Source of the DNA: UBA987 sp002292105
Lineage (GTDB): Bacteria; Bacteroidota; Bacteroidia; NS11-12g; UBA9320
Reading direction: 5' to 3'
Assembly: GCA_943846675.1 (NCBI GenBank)
Contig: OX044357.1
Location: forward strand, 2,542,001-2,606,000
Length of the DNA stretch: 64,000 nucleotides
In this document: piece by piece, positions 37,122-46,263 of the stretch
Position numbering within the stretch: position 1 is the stretch's first letter
Layout: every line of letters starts with the position of its first letter
Made by a program: the position numbers and the translations under genes
Notes under the pieces: model-generated
What the model was told of the DNA's origin: nothing
What the model saw: the letters and a program-made list of their open reading frames with translations, nothing else
The model's database searches: none

Positions 37122-38213
37122 ATGAGCACCTTTCCTTTCAAAAAAAATTGGTGGAAATATCTTGGCGCTGTGCTGGTTATATACAGCATCGTCATTGGAA
37201 CCATGACCAAAGTTGGTCCAGGCGTTGTGAGCGTGTCTCCCTCCCACGTTGATGGTCGTTATGATTTCGAAATAGACATAGAAGGGTACAATACGTCTTT
37301 CACAAAGCTGGACAAAGGTGAAAACCAGAAAAACGAACTGACTGTTTGGGTCAAACTTGGCAATACATTTAATAGAGCCAACCTAGCCGATATTATCGAC
37401 GACAACCATATCCGTTGCTATTTCCGGCCGATTGACTTGATTGTTGATAGTGCTTATTCTCAAACAGGAAGCGTCGTTATTGAAGACAAATATCACGGCA
37501 TTTTCTTAGGCCCTGACATGGTTCATGTCGACTTTACACCAGACAAAGACAACGGACTCCGTCAGTTGGTAAACCAAGGAGAACCTCCTTACAAATACCA
37601 GCTGTCTTATTTTGCCTTCCCATATCGTTATATCCTTAACGAAACGATACGAAACTTGAATTTTCATGTACCCATGTGGTTTGCCATGATGACCATGCTT
37701 TTCGTGTCTTTTATATTCTCAATCAAGTACCTTGCGACCAAAAGTGTTTCAGACGACATTTGGGCAAACGGTTTTGCTAAAGTTGGATTACTTTTTGGCA
37801 TCATGGGCATTGCCACTGGCATGTTTTGGGCGAATTACACTTGGGGTACGCCATGGACAAACGACCCCAAACTTAACGGAGCGGCTGTAGCCGTGTTAAT
37901 GTATATCGCATACGAAATATTGAGAAGTTCTCTCGAAGATGAGAACTTGGTGGGTAGAATTTCTGCCGTATACAACATATTTGCTTTCCCTATATTTATC
38001 GTTTTGATTATCGTGCTGCCTAGAATGGCTGAGTTTTCATTACATCCAGGGGCAGGCGATAGTGTTGGATTTAACACCTATGACTTAGACAATAACTTGC
38101 GAAAAGTATTCTACCCTGCCGTGTTGGGGTGGATATTGGTTGGCACATGGATATCGCAGCTAACCGTTCGCGTAGATAAACTTATAAAACAAGACGAAGA
38201 ATGTTACGGTTAA
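37122..38213 (+). CDS. ccmC: CcmC-like cytochrome c maturation protein with N-terminal periplasmic domain
   Basis: 363 residues, longer than the usual 220-250. A first helix (about 11-29) is followed by an extra domain of about 140 residues (NELTVWVKLGNTFNRANLADI...GSVVIEDKYHGIFLGPDMVHVDF), then five helices of the CcmC/CcsA type. Both expected heme-ligand histidines are visible: NFHVPMWF and EFSLHPGAG. The tryptophan-rich WWD loop reads WANYTWGTPWTNDPKLNGAA, with Asn where the second Trp of 'WxWD' usually stands. CcmC handles heme for CcmE. It overlaps ccmD by 13 bases and heads a five-gene overlapping operon; ccmA and ccmB are not in the window. Confidence 0.88.
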   Translation: MSTFPFKKNWWKYLGAVLVIYSIVIGTMTKVGPGVVSVSPSHVDGRYDFEIDIEGYNTSFTKLDKGENQKNELTVWVKLGNTFNRANLADIIDDNHIRCYFRPIDLIVDSAYSQTGSVVIEDKYHGIFLGPDMVHVDFTPDKDNGLRQLVNQGEPPYKYQLSYFAFPYRYILNETIRNLNFHVPMWFAMMTMLFVSFIFSIKYLATKSVSDDIWANGFAKVGLLFGIMGIATGMFWANYTWGTPWTNDPKLNGAAVAVLMYIAYEILRSSLEDENLVGRISAVYNIFAFPIFIVLIIVLPRMAEFSLHPGAGDSVGFNTYDLDNNLRKVFYPAVLGWILVGTWISQLTVRVDKLIKQDEECYG

Positions 38214-38410
38214 AACACATATTTACTTGCATAGCCTTCTTGTGTTTGAACATCACAGTGTTTGCAAAACAGCAAGAAGATCAGGATTTCTTTTTTAGAT
38301 CTGGGAAGTACTACGTGGTTGCTTCTGTATTGGTAATCCTTTTTATCCTGTTGTTTATTTACCTGAGAAGAATGGATAAACGAGTAAAAAAATTAGAACG
38401 AAGAGCGTGA
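38201..38410 (+). CDS. ccmD: CcmD-like small membrane protein
   Basis: 69 residues. A cleavable-looking signal (about 1-22, TVFA) and one membrane helix (YYVVASVLVILFILLFIYLRRM, about 37-58) are followed by a basic tail (DKRVKKLERRA), the standard CcmD layout. The family helps release holo-CcmE from the CcmABC complex. Its identity rests on size, topology and position between ccmC and ccmE. Confidence 0.8.
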   Translation: MLRLKHIFTCIAFLCLNITVFAKQQEDQDFFFRSGKYYVVASVLVILFILLFIYLRRMDKRVKKLERRA

Positions 38411-38793
38411 AAAGTAAACACATAGTTCTGTTGGTAATTATTGCTGTTGGTATTGCTGCCATTTTAGGCACGTATGGCGATGCCAGCACTACGGTTTCAT
38501 TTGAAGAAGCCGCCAAAAACCCTGATAAAAGTTTCCATGTCAAAACCTCCTTGGTAAAGGAAAAAGGCATTGAGTACGATGCAGAGGTGGATCCTGAAAA
38601 ATTTGTTTTTTACGGCAAGGATGACAAAGGCGAAATACGCCGGGTAATCTGCCTAAAAGAAAAACCATTTGATTTCGAACGCGCTGAAGAAATCAAGTTA
38701 ATCGGACATGCAAAAGGAAGTGACGAATTTGTAGCCACTGACTTTCAAACCAAATGTCCAAGTAAATACGAAAACGAAATCCAAGACATATAA
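38407..38793 (+). CDS. ccmE: CcmE-type heme chaperone with a CxxxY motif
   Basis: 128 residues from a GTG at 38407 that overlaps the ccmD stop. One N-terminal membrane anchor (about 7-23) is followed by an OB-fold domain. The family's heme attachment site is normally a His near the C-terminus; here the position reads TDFQTKCPSKYENE, giving Cys117 and Tyr121 (CxxxY). This variant is known from some deltaproteobacteria and archaea, where the Cys binds heme. VCxI-type sites elsewhere (RRVICLKEK) add a second Cys at 82. The stop overlaps the ccmF ATG by one base. Confidence 0.87.
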   Translation: MKSKHIVLLVIIAVGIAAILGTYGDASTTVSFEEAAKNPDKSFHVKTSLVKEKGIEYDAEVDPEKFVFYGKDDKGEIRRVICLKEKPFDFERAEEIKLIGHAKGSDEFVATDFQTKCPSKYENEIQDI

Positions 38794-41411
38794 TGGAAAC
38801 GATTACGTTTAATGGGGAACACCTCATTCCTGGCAACCTTGGGCACCTGTTTGTTGTACTGAGTTTTATCACAGCACTGTTCGGTGCATTTACATTTGCC
38901 TTGCACACCAAGTCGAATAACCCAACACATAAACTCATTGCAAAAACTACGTTCTACGTTCATTTTGTCAGTGTGATGGGCATCATCGCATCGCTCTTTT
39001 ACATCATCTACAATCACTATTTCGAATACCAATACGCTTGGCAACACTCTTCACTTGAGCTCCCAACCCACTATATGATTAGTTGTTTTTGGGAAGGTCA
39101 AGAAGGCAGCTTTCTGCTTTGGCTATTCTGGGAGGCTGTGTTGGGTTTAGCCATAGTGCTTAAACCGAGCCAATGGCAAAGTCCAGTCATTGCTGTTATT
39201 CTTTTGTCTCAAGCCGTTTTGAGTTCTATGCTTTTAGGCATAGAAATTCCATTTATCACTGACTACAAATTTGGAAGCAGTCCATTTATATTGCTTCGAG
39301 AGGCGGATCCTTCTGTATTGCAGTTGCCGGTTTTAACCATGCAAGGTATTGCCAAGGCAGACTATATGCAGGTCGTTTTAAACGGTACTGGCTTAAACCC
39401 ATTGCTTCAGAATTATTGGATGGTCATACACCCGCCAACCTTATTCTTTGGATTTGCAACGACAATTATACCTTTTGCCTACGCTGTTGCTGGCTTATGG
39501 ACCAGACAATATAAAGCTTGGATGAAGCCGGCTTTACCTTGGGCTTTGATCTCTGTCATGGTACTTGGTGCTGGTATAATTATGGGCGGAGTTTGGGCTT
39601 ACGAGTCACTAAGTTTTGGCGGCTATTGGGCGTGGGATCCTGTTGAAAATGCTTCCTTAATTCCTTGGGTGGTTTTGATTGCCGGCGTCCATGTAATGCT
39701 CATTAATCGCATAACGGGCTCCTCCCTAATCTTGTCTTATCTTTTAATTTTAGGTACGTTTATTTTAGTACTATATGCCACATTCTTAACGCGAAGTGGG
39801 GTGCTGGGTGATACGTCCGTGCATTCATTTACAGACTTAGGCTTATCTCGACAATTACTCGTTTTCTTAATGATGTTTGTTTTGCTTCCGGTAATCGTCT
39901 CGTTTAAATATGATCGTGCAAGGTGGATGTATTTAGCTACGATGTTTGTACTGTTTATCATCAATGTGATTGTAGGTAAGTTCATCGTATGGTTGAACCT
40001 TCTTTTTATTATTGGTTCGGCAGTCGCATTTATTCAGAACTTCAACATGCATCTTCCGCTTAACAAAAAGGAAGAAAGTACGTATAGTCGCGAATTTTGG
40101 ATGTTTGTTGGTTCACTGGTGCTTCTGTTGTCAGCCATACAGGTTTTCAGTACGACGAGCATCCCAGTATTCAATAAAATTACCTCTGCCCTTGGCTTTT
40201 TATTTGAGCCGCTGTACAATTTAACAAATGCAGAAGTTTTCAAAAACATGGCTGAAGGCAATGTCGCTCAACCTATTGAGATTATTCGTCACTACAATAC
40301 GTGGCAGCTACCGATTGCTGTTATCATCGCATTTTTGACCGGTTTAACTCAGTTTTTTGCGTACAAAAAGACAAGTAAAAAAGCTCTTGGTCGCAATCTT
40401 TTAATAATTACGGGGGCATCATTGGTGCTGTCGTTTGCCTTGATGCCTTTATTTAAGTTGACGTTCTCGGACGGCTTCTTATTGATTCTATTCTTGTTTG
40501 CCTCAACGTTTGCTGTTACAGGTAACGCCTGGTTTATTTACAAAGCGTTAAGGTTCAAGTGGAAATTATCAGGGGCGTCTTTGGCGCACATTGGTTTTGG
40601 TTTGATGATGATTGGCATACTTGTGAGCTCTGCAAAAAAACAGGTGATTTCAGAAAATCGTTTGTACTCGTACGGAGAAAACTTTAGTGATGCTGAGAAC
40701 CGTGAAAACATTTTGCTGTATAAAGACAAGCCATTCAAAATGGCGCATTACGTTGTCACCTATAAAGGCGACACGACGATTGGTCCAAATACATTTTACG
40801 AAGTTCATTATTTTGATACTGCACGCAACCAAGAGTTTTCGCTTTATCCAAATGCCCAGTACAATGAAAATCAAGGCTTAATGCCCAATCCAGATACCCG
40901 TCATTACTTAACCCGCGATATCTATACCCACGTTTCTTTGGTCCCAAAATCGGGTGAAGGAGAATGGGAAGAAGATGGTAAACATGCGATGTCGATTGGA
41001 GATACTATGGTTATTAACAAATCTCTGGTTATTTTAGAGGGAGTTGACAGAACACTTGGCGACACCATAAGTAAACAACTGGCCGGACATGATTTGCATA
41101 TTGCCCGTGTCAAAGTAATTACTGGTGACAGTTCCGTCATTGCAAGACCTGTTTTTGGCGTTAAAGATGGACAGAGTTATTACAACATTTTCTCCATTGC
41201 TGAATTGGCACGTATACGATTCGATTATGCACCAAAAGAGGTGGATGGCGTGTTGACACATGAATTGGAAACGGATATTCAACCACAACGCTACATCGTA
41301 ATGAAAGCCATTGCGTTTCCTTACATAAACTTGCTTTGGACAGGAACCATAATTATGTTGCTTGGATTCTTTATGGCCATTAGACGCCGATTGAAGGAAA
41401 ATAGAAAATGA
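38793..41411 (+). CDS. ccmF: Cytochrome c heme lyase CcmF / CcsA family
   Basis: 872 residues, longer than E. coli CcmF (about 650). Fourteen or more helices are evident. The WWD heme-handling motif GGVWAYESLSFGGYWAWDPVENASLIPWVVLIAGVH is intact, with conserved histidines around it (HPPTLFFGFA, SVHSFTDLG). A large periplasmic domain (about 620-845, beginning SAKKQVISENRLYSYGE) precedes the last helix, as in CcmF. The protein joins heme to the CXXCH cysteines of apocytochromes. It overlaps the DUF2520 gene by four bases (ATGA). The 12-heme cytochrome at 46305-48845 is an obvious client. Confidence 0.93.
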   Translation: METITFNGEHLIPGNLGHLFVVLSFITALFGAFTFALHTKSNNPTHKLIAKTTFYVHFVSVMGIIASLFYIIYNHYFEYQYAWQHSSLELPTHYMISCFWEGQEGSFLLWLFWEAVLGLAIVLKPSQWQSPVIAVILLSQAVLSSMLLGIEIPFITDYKFGSSPFILLREADPSVLQLPVLTMQGIAKADYMQVVLNGTGLNPLLQNYWMVIHPPTLFFGFATTIIPFAYAVAGLWTRQYKAWMKPALPWALISVMVLGAGIIMGGVWAYESLSFGGYWAWDPVENASLIPWVVLIAGVHVMLINRITGSSLILSYLLILGTFILVLYATFLTRSGVLGDTSVHSFTDLGLSRQLLVFLMMFVLLPVIVSFKYDRARWMYLATMFVLFIINVIVGKFIVWLNLLFIIGSAVAFIQNFNMHLPLNKKEESTYSREFWMFVGSLVLLLSAIQVFSTTSIPVFNKITSALGFLFEPLYNLTNAEVFKNMAEGNVAQPIEIIRHYNTWQLPIAVIIAFLTGLTQFFAYKKTSKKALGRNLLIITGASLVLSFALMPLFKLTFSDGFLLILFLFASTFAVTGNAWFIYKALRFKWKLSGASLAHIGFGLMMIGILVSSAKKQVISENRLYSYGENFSDAENRENILLYKDKPFKMAHYVVTYKGDTTIGPNTFYEVHYFDTARNQEFSLYPNAQYNENQGLMPNPDTRHYLTRDIYTHVSLVPKSGEGEWEEDGKHAMSIGDTMVINKSLVILEGVDRTLGDTISKQLAGHDLHIARVKVITGDSSVIARPVFGVKDGQSYYNIFSIAELARIRFDYAPKEVDGVLTHELETDIQPQRYIVMKAIAFPYINLLWTGTIIMLLGFFMAIRRRLKENRK

Positions 41412-42178
41412 AACTAAGAATAGGGTTTATCGGTTCAGGAAATGTGGCAACACATCTTTCACATGCGATGAACACTAATGGACACGACATTGTCCAAATC
41501 ATCAGCCAAAATGTCGACAATGCGCAGGCCTTAGCATCAGCATTCAACTGTGATTTCACAGACGATGTTACCTTGATGGATCAAACGGTTGATGTTTATT
41601 TTATCTGTGTATCTGACAATCAAATTGAAAACGTAGCCCAGCAACTCCCAGCGTCTGACTGTGTGGTTGTGCATACCTGTGGTTCTGTTGATTTACAGGT
41701 CTTGGCTTCAGTTGGGCCAAACACTGGCGTGTTTTATCCGCTACAATCATTCTCGAAAGAAAGACAACTCGATGTACAAGGCATACCTTTCTTGTTAGAA
41801 GCTTCTAATCCTGAAACGCTTATAATTTTGCGTACAGTGACCCATAGCTTGTCTCATTATGTCTTGACCGCCGATTCAGAAACGCGCCTAAAATATCACC
41901 TCTCAGCAGTACTTGCAAACAACTTTGTTAATCACTTATATACTGAATCTGCTAGATTACTAGAAGAGAGTGACCTTGATTTCAATGTGCTTAAACCGAT
42001 CATTAAGGAAACGGCTCTTAAAATTCAAAACCTACCGCCTTCTAAAGCACAAACCGGCCCGGCTAAGCGAGGGGACGAGCGGACCATAGAAAAACATTTG
42101 GACTTAATCAAGCACGACAAAGAATTGTCGAAACTGTATAGACAATTGACAGAGGCAATCGCCAAAAGTAATGCATAG
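41408..42178 (+). CDS. Rossmann-like and DUF2520 domain protein
   Basis: 256 residues. An NAD(P)-type Rossmann fold begins at once (RIGFIGSGNVATHLSHAMNTNGHDIVQIISQN), with DVYFICVSDNQIENVAQQL next. The C-terminal DUF2520 helical domain follows (ETRLKYHLSAVLANNFVNHLYTESARLLEESDLDF...TGPAKRGDERTIEKHLDLI). The pattern resembles pyrroline-5-carboxylate reductase or 6-phosphogluconate dehydrogenase-type oxidoreductases; the substrate is unknown. It overlaps ccmF by ATGA, so it is co-translated, but no link to heme is evident. Confidence 0.88.
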   Translation: MKLRIGFIGSGNVATHLSHAMNTNGHDIVQIISQNVDNAQALASAFNCDFTDDVTLMDQTVDVYFICVSDNQIENVAQQLPASDCVVVHTCGSVDLQVLASVGPNTGVFYPLQSFSKERQLDVQGIPFLLEASNPETLIILRTVTHSLSHYVLTADSETRLKYHLSAVLANNFVNHLYTESARLLEESDLDFNVLKPIIKETALKIQNLPPSKAQTGPAKRGDERTIEKHLDLIKHDKELSKLYRQLTEAIAKSNA

Positions 42179-42312
42179 TGCCTGTTTTGTTTAAATAACA
42201 AGACGGTTCAGCCTATTTTGTTAAGCAAAAAAGCTACAGAAGCTCTCTAAAACAAAGGAAAACCGGTGCGGAACAAGGTTTGCATTATCTGGGTTGACCC
42301 AACAATCCAATT

Positions 42313-43086
42313 ATGAAGTATTACCTATCCTTCTTGTTTATCACAATTTGCAGTCTGAGTACTACCGCTCAAATCATTGACCAAATAAAAGATGCTTCTG
42401 ATAGACATACCGACACCAAAAACAGCAGTACCTCAGGCAGCAGTGACGAGTCCTATTATGAAGAATCAAATGACGAGGGAACGTACTATTATGATGATAA
42501 TGACTATGGCTATTCTCCAGACTTGTTTACGTATGCAGATCCCATACTGTGGCTAGAAAAAAAACGCGCTGATTCTACGTATAAATTCGCGGCACTAAAC
42601 GTCCTTTACCGGCAAACAACTTCTAGCGGACAAGTCTCTTTTATGGTTCCAGAAGTACAAATAAAACTGGCTGCTTTTTATAGCTCTGTCCGAGTAACCT
42701 CATTAATTGAAGAAGGAGTTACCAAAGAAGATCAATACCAAACCGTCGACTTTCAACTGTTCGGAATTCAAACAAACCCTAAGGGCACGCTAGTGTATAA
42801 TATGAGTGTCGGGCTGGTTGGAGAACAGTATTCGGGCAAAACTTTTGCCGAAGATCTTATTGGCTTAAGACTACAACCTTCAAACCGACTGGCATTGGCC
42901 TGGGAGGGCAGATTGGCTGGCGACGAATTTGTTCGTATGCGGTCTGAAAATAACTTTATCGCTTCCTACGCCGTTATTAAAAACAGTGATGTGTCAGTTG
43001 AGGCAAGCGTATTTGGCACCGCCGCGACATACTATCAAGAAGTCGAAGTAAAAGGATTTGGATTCGGACTTGGACTCAGATTCTAG
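42313..43086 (+). CDS. Hypothetical exported protein, probable outer-membrane barrel
   Basis: 257 residues with a signal peptide (about 1-19, STTAQ). A Ser/Asp/Glu/Tyr-rich low-complexity stretch (about 32-72, SSTSGSSDESYYEESNDEGTYYYDDNDYGY) separates it from a strand-rich domain ending VEVKGFGFGLGLRF, a barrel-like terminus. I do not recognise a family. It stands alone, 134 bases after the ccm operon. Confidence 0.65.
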   Translation: MKYYLSFLFITICSLSTTAQIIDQIKDASDRHTDTKNSSTSGSSDESYYEESNDEGTYYYDDNDYGYSPDLFTYADPILWLEKKRADSTYKFAALNVLYRQTTSSGQVSFMVPEVQIKLAAFYSSVRVTSLIEEGVTKEDQYQTVDFQLFGIQTNPKGTLVYNMSVGLVGEQYSGKTFAEDLIGLRLQPSNRLALAWEGRLAGDEFVRMRSENNFIASYAVIKNSDVSVEASVFGTAATYYQEVEVKGFGFGLGLRF

Positions 43087-43090
43087 TCAC

Positions 43091-43333
43091 TTAATCTTTA
43101 CCATTCTCAACATAGTCCATCTTGCATGTTGGACAAACTCCAGCGCTGTCAGACCCGCTTCCTTTGCAATGCATCGGACAAATGAATTTAGCAGTATACT
43201 CTGGCCCGGAGTGATTGATCTGTCGATTTAAGTGATCATGTTGGGTACGTGCTTTTCTTTGATGGGCACTTTCACCACACGCGGTTAACATAAAGGCTGC
43301 ACTCAACGCAATAAATAGTAATCGAGATTTCAT
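43091..43333 (-). CDS. Small lipoprotein with heavy-metal-binding domain
   Basis: 80 residues. The lipobox is LTAC with Cys19. The C-terminal 30 residues (YTAKFICPMHCKGSGSDSAGVCPTCKMDY) match the heavy-metal-binding domain seen at the ends of metal efflux proteins, in which YxCPMH and GxCPxCxM supply Cys, His and Met ligands. A His-rich linker precedes it (HQRKARTQHDHLNRQINH). Likely a periplasmic or outer-membrane copper- or zinc-binding protein. No efflux genes are adjacent. Confidence 0.82.
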   Translation of the reverse strand: MKSRLLFIALSAAFMLTACGESAHQRKARTQHDHLNRQINHSGPEYTAKFICPMHCKGSGSDSAGVCPTCKMDYVENGKD

Positions 43334-43451
43334 TGGGCAAATTTATATCTCTATTTAGTCAAATAAAATATTTCTCGTTGAAAGCCAATGATATAGCTCA
43401 TATTGTCCGAAATGACATGGTTTCAGTCAATTTGTGTTGTATGTTTACGCT

Positions 43452-43604
43452 ATGGAGAAAAAGATGGAAAACCGATTAGAAGCTTTTACATCTAGTAAGC
43501 ATACGACAGCTGGTTACGATTACTTTACGATATGTCATTCGTTCGTTAGCCAAATGAAAAAGTTTAATGAATTGAGAAAGCTCAAAACAATTAAACCGAT
43601 TTAA
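43452..43604 (+). CDS. Small hypothetical protein, 50 residues
   Basis: A short frame from the ATG at 43452 to the TAA at 43604 encodes MEKKMENRLEAFTSSKHTTA followed by GYDYFTICHSFVSQMKKFNE and a basic end. It lies in an otherwise empty 285-base gap. Upstream, TATGTTTA (43440-43447) is one base off TAnnTTTG. The product is soluble, basic and matches nothing I know. The evidence is the frame and position only. Confidence 0.35.
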   Translation: MEKKMENRLEAFTSSKHTTAGYDYFTICHSFVSQMKKFNELRKLKTIKPI

Positions 43605-43618
43605 CGTATTACTTCTAT

Positions 43619-44038
43619 ATGCACATGTTCTCAAAATTAGGCTTGCTGATATGTCTTATGACACTATCATTTAATGCGCATGCGCAAGGAGTAGAAATTA
43701 ACCCCGCTGTTAAGTGGAAGTTTGTTATCAGTCATGACCTCACTTTTGAGTCTGGCAACTTCATTATGTACGAATTTCCGGCAGAAAAGAATTACGATTA
43801 TATCTTCAACATCACCCATAATCAAGACAGCCTTCATGCTGTAATTATGGTATATGACTTACAAGACGGTTTGCAGGACAAGATGATATTAGACAACAAT
43901 CAACTTTCTATTGACCTACCCTTTGACGTCTCACAATCTGGCACTTACAAGGTCATCATTGGCCTCACGGATCCAAATGGATCCAAAGGGTTACCCATCG
44001 ATTCTCGATTTACCTTAATCAGAAGGCCAAAAGTTTAA
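43619..44038 (+). CDS. Hypothetical exported protein
   Basis: 139 residues with a signal peptide (about 1-23, FNAHAQ). The mature part is beta-rich (VKWKFVISHDLTFESGNFIMYEF, YDYIFNITHNQDSLHAVIMVYDL, SGTYKVIIGLTD), resembling a small jelly-roll or immunoglobulin-like domain, without a sorting signal. The ATG at 43625 is an equal start. No family recognised. It begins 15 bases after the small frame at 43452. Confidence 0.6.
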   Translation: MHMFSKLGLLICLMTLSFNAHAQGVEINPAVKWKFVISHDLTFESGNFIMYEFPAEKNYDYIFNITHNQDSLHAVIMVYDLQDGLQDKMILDNNQLSIDLPFDVSQSGTYKVIIGLTDPNGSKGLPIDSRFTLIRRPKV

Positions 44039-44063
44039 ATAAACGTTCATTTCGCGTTTACCA

Positions 44064-44099
44064 TTTTATTTCAGCCCGTATATACGTCTGAAATAAAAA
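44064..44099. promoter_or_regulatory. Strong hairpin just before the muiA start
   Basis: TTTTATTTCAG at 44064-44074 pairs perfectly with CTGAAATAAAA at 44088-44098, and the loop contains its own palindrome CGTATATACG. The stem ends about six bases before the ATG at 44105. There is no T-run on the plus side, so it is not a standard terminator for the gene before; control of muiA translation or transcription is possible. Confidence 0.55.
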
Positions 44100-44104
44100 A
44101 TGAA

Positions 44105-45787
44105 ATGAAACACATTGTAATCTTAATCACCCTAATCACATCTATTTTTTCCCAATCTTTTTCTGCCGACACTGAGAAAGTTATTAAGTCAAAACTTTCT
44201 AAAGTAACCGTCTTCATGCAAGACGCTCAAGTAACTCGAAAAGGATATGCTGCCGTACCAAAAGGCACCTCGACCATCGTTATTGAGGGCGTTTCTCCAT
44301 ACATCAACCAACAAAGCATAAAGGCATCTGGCAAAGGCAAATTCACCATACTTGATGTGCAATACAGATACGTTTATCCAGAACCTATTGAACGGAACAC
44401 AAAGAAACTAAGTGCTATCGATAAAAAAATAAAACGCATTCAGGATTCTATTAATGATCACAGTTATTACCTCGCCAATGTACGTGCAAAGAAAAAAGCC
44501 GTCGACACGGAAAGAGGTTTGTTACTCAATCATCCGCTAATGCGTGGTAAAGCCAAACCAGATTCGCTCGATTTACTGAAAGGTACCATGGCTTTTATTG
44601 AAAAAAAGTTGGTTGATTTAGCCAATCGATATTTAAAAATAAGCCTTAAAGAAGCGAAAATGGTTAAAGAGCAAACTGCTATGAACCAACGAATTAACGA
44701 ACTACGTTTGTTTAAAAGCAACCTCCCTCAACCTGCGCCAAACCAGCCCAAGCACCAAGTACTGGTAGCAGTTACGGCAAACGCTGCGACTTCTGGGTCG
44801 ATAGAAATCTCTTATAAAGTTAATCAAGCAGGTTGGTCACCATGGTACGATATAACGGCTAAAGATGCTGGCTACGACATTGAACTTATTTATAAGGCTT
44901 CGGTGTATCAAAACACAGGTGAAGATTGGAGCAATGTACGCTTACGTATATCCAATGCAAATCCAAACAGAAGTAACATCAAACCAACAATTCCGAGATG
45001 GTACATTGATTACTTCCGATATGTAAAGCGAGAAGTAAAGAAAGCAGGCCGCTACTTTAAAGCGAAAGATGCGCGTACCACAAGCGACATGGCCGTAGCA
45101 GAAAGCTTTGATGAGGTTGCTGAAAAATTTTTACCAGTAGCCGGAATGGTATATGACTACAGTCAAAAAATGCAAAACTTTTCAAGTATTGAATTCGACA
45201 TTGACTTACCCTACAATATAAAATCTGATGGCAAAACGCATTTTGTCACCGTACAAAAGCACAACCTAAAAGCGTCATTTAAGCACTACTTGGTTCCTAA
45301 ACTTGACAAAGATGCATTTGTGGTTGCCCGCATTGTTGATTGGGAAAATTTAGACCTGTTGGTGGGTAATGCCAATATATACTTTGGTAACACCTTTGTA
45401 GGAAGAACTGTTATTGACCCTTCCATCGTTTCTGATACGCTTGAAGTTTCTATGGGTCGGTATAGATCATTGGCTGTAAAACGCACCAAACTCAAATCGA
45501 ATACGAAAAAGCAAATTGTTGGGAGTCATAAACTATACACGGCGACCTATCAAATTGAATTACGCAACAACAGTGGCAACGACATTGACTTGGTACTGGA
45601 AGATCAAATTCCGTTAGCACGAAGAGCAGAAATTGAAGTAGAGGTCACTAAGATTGATGGCGGCACGCTTAACGAACACACCGGGCTCATAACCTGGGAC
45701 CTAAAACTTGCACCCCACAAAAAGAAAACCATCACGTTTACGTATACCGTGAAATACCCTAAAGAAGAAGAAATAACTGGGTTGTAA
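44105..45787 (+). CDS. MuiA-family protein (DUF4140/DUF4139)
   Basis: 560 residues with a signal peptide (about 1-21, SFSA). DUF4140 comes first (KSKLSKVTVFMQDAQVTRKGYAAVPKGTSTIVIEGVSPYINQQSIKASG), then a charged coiled-coil region (about 95-205), then DUF4139 from about 225 (EISYKVNQAGWSPWYDITAKDAGYDIELIYKASVYQNTGEDWSNVRLRISNANPN). The end reads LIPLARRAEIEVEV...LITWDLKLAPHKKKTITFTYTVKYPKE. The family was named after a mucoidy inhibitor, but its function is not established. A terminator follows directly. Confidence 0.85.
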   Translation: MKHIVILITLITSIFSQSFSADTEKVIKSKLSKVTVFMQDAQVTRKGYAAVPKGTSTIVIEGVSPYINQQSIKASGKGKFTILDVQYRYVYPEPIERNTKKLSAIDKKIKRIQDSINDHSYYLANVRAKKKAVDTERGLLLNHPLMRGKAKPDSLDLLKGTMAFIEKKLVDLANRYLKISLKEAKMVKEQTAMNQRINELRLFKSNLPQPAPNQPKHQVLVAVTANAATSGSIEISYKVNQAGWSPWYDITAKDAGYDIELIYKASVYQNTGEDWSNVRLRISNANPNRSNIKPTIPRWYIDYFRYVKREVKKAGRYFKAKDARTTSDMAVAESFDEVAEKFLPVAGMVYDYSQKMQNFSSIEFDIDLPYNIKSDGKTHFVTVQKHNLKASFKHYLVPKLDKDAFVVARIVDWENLDLLVGNANIYFGNTFVGRTVIDPSIVSDTLEVSMGRYRSLAVKRTKLKSNTKKQIVGSHKLYTATYQIELRNNSGNDIDLVLEDQIPLARRAEIEVEVTKIDGGTLNEHTGLITWDLKLAPHKKKTITFTYTVKYPKEEEITGL

Positions 45788-45824
45788 CAAAAGGTGGGCC
45801 TCACGAAAGTAGGGCCTTTTTTGT
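45787..45824 (+). terminator. Rho-independent terminator after muiA
   Basis: AAAAGG at 45789-45794 pairs with CCTTTT at 45815-45820, with inner CCT/AGG pairs around the loop CACGAAAGT; a T-run follows. The A-rich 5' side means it could also act on the other strand. Confidence 0.6.
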
Positions 45825-45857
45825 AACTTAGAGCCAAATAAACTGTAATACCTATAC

Positions 45858-46142
45858 ATGAGTTTTGGCGTATATACCAGAGTAGATAAAACGAACAGAA
45901 ATTTGTTGCGTAACAAATCTCGGTATGCCAACACCAAGAAGAGTGCTTATGAGGTTAACAGGAGGGTTAAACTGGAGTACCCCACTTATTCTCCTGAAGA
46001 GTTACGCAAAATCAAAAAAAAGATTTGGGCAGACATTCGCAAAGATCAAAAACGAAGGCGTACAGTTTTGTTGATTAGCATCTTATGCGGGCTTGTTGTA
46101 GCAACTTGGTTGGTGTATACGTTTCAATACAAAGTGCTATAA
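45858..46142 (+). CDS. Small basic membrane protein, hypothetical
   Basis: 94 residues. The first 65 are strongly basic and helical (LLRNKSRYANTKKSAYEVNRRVKLEYPTYSPEELRKIKKKIWADIRKDQKRRR), followed by one membrane helix (TVLLISILCGLVVATWLVYTF) and a short tail. The positive-inside rule puts the basic part in the cytoplasm. No family recognised. It lies after the muiA terminator and is probably independently transcribed. Confidence 0.6.
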   Translation: MSFGVYTRVDKTNRNLLRNKSRYANTKKSAYEVNRRVKLEYPTYSPEELRKIKKKIWADIRKDQKRRRTVLLISILCGLVVATWLVYTFQYKVL

Positions 46143-46263
46143 CCACCACTTGAAATCTACAAGAACAAACGACGTAAACATACTAGAGACAACAAGGCTT
46201 TATTCAGGTTTGCTAAACGGACAAAGACTAAATCTAACTCCAGGCTTGAGGTGTTGAGGACGA

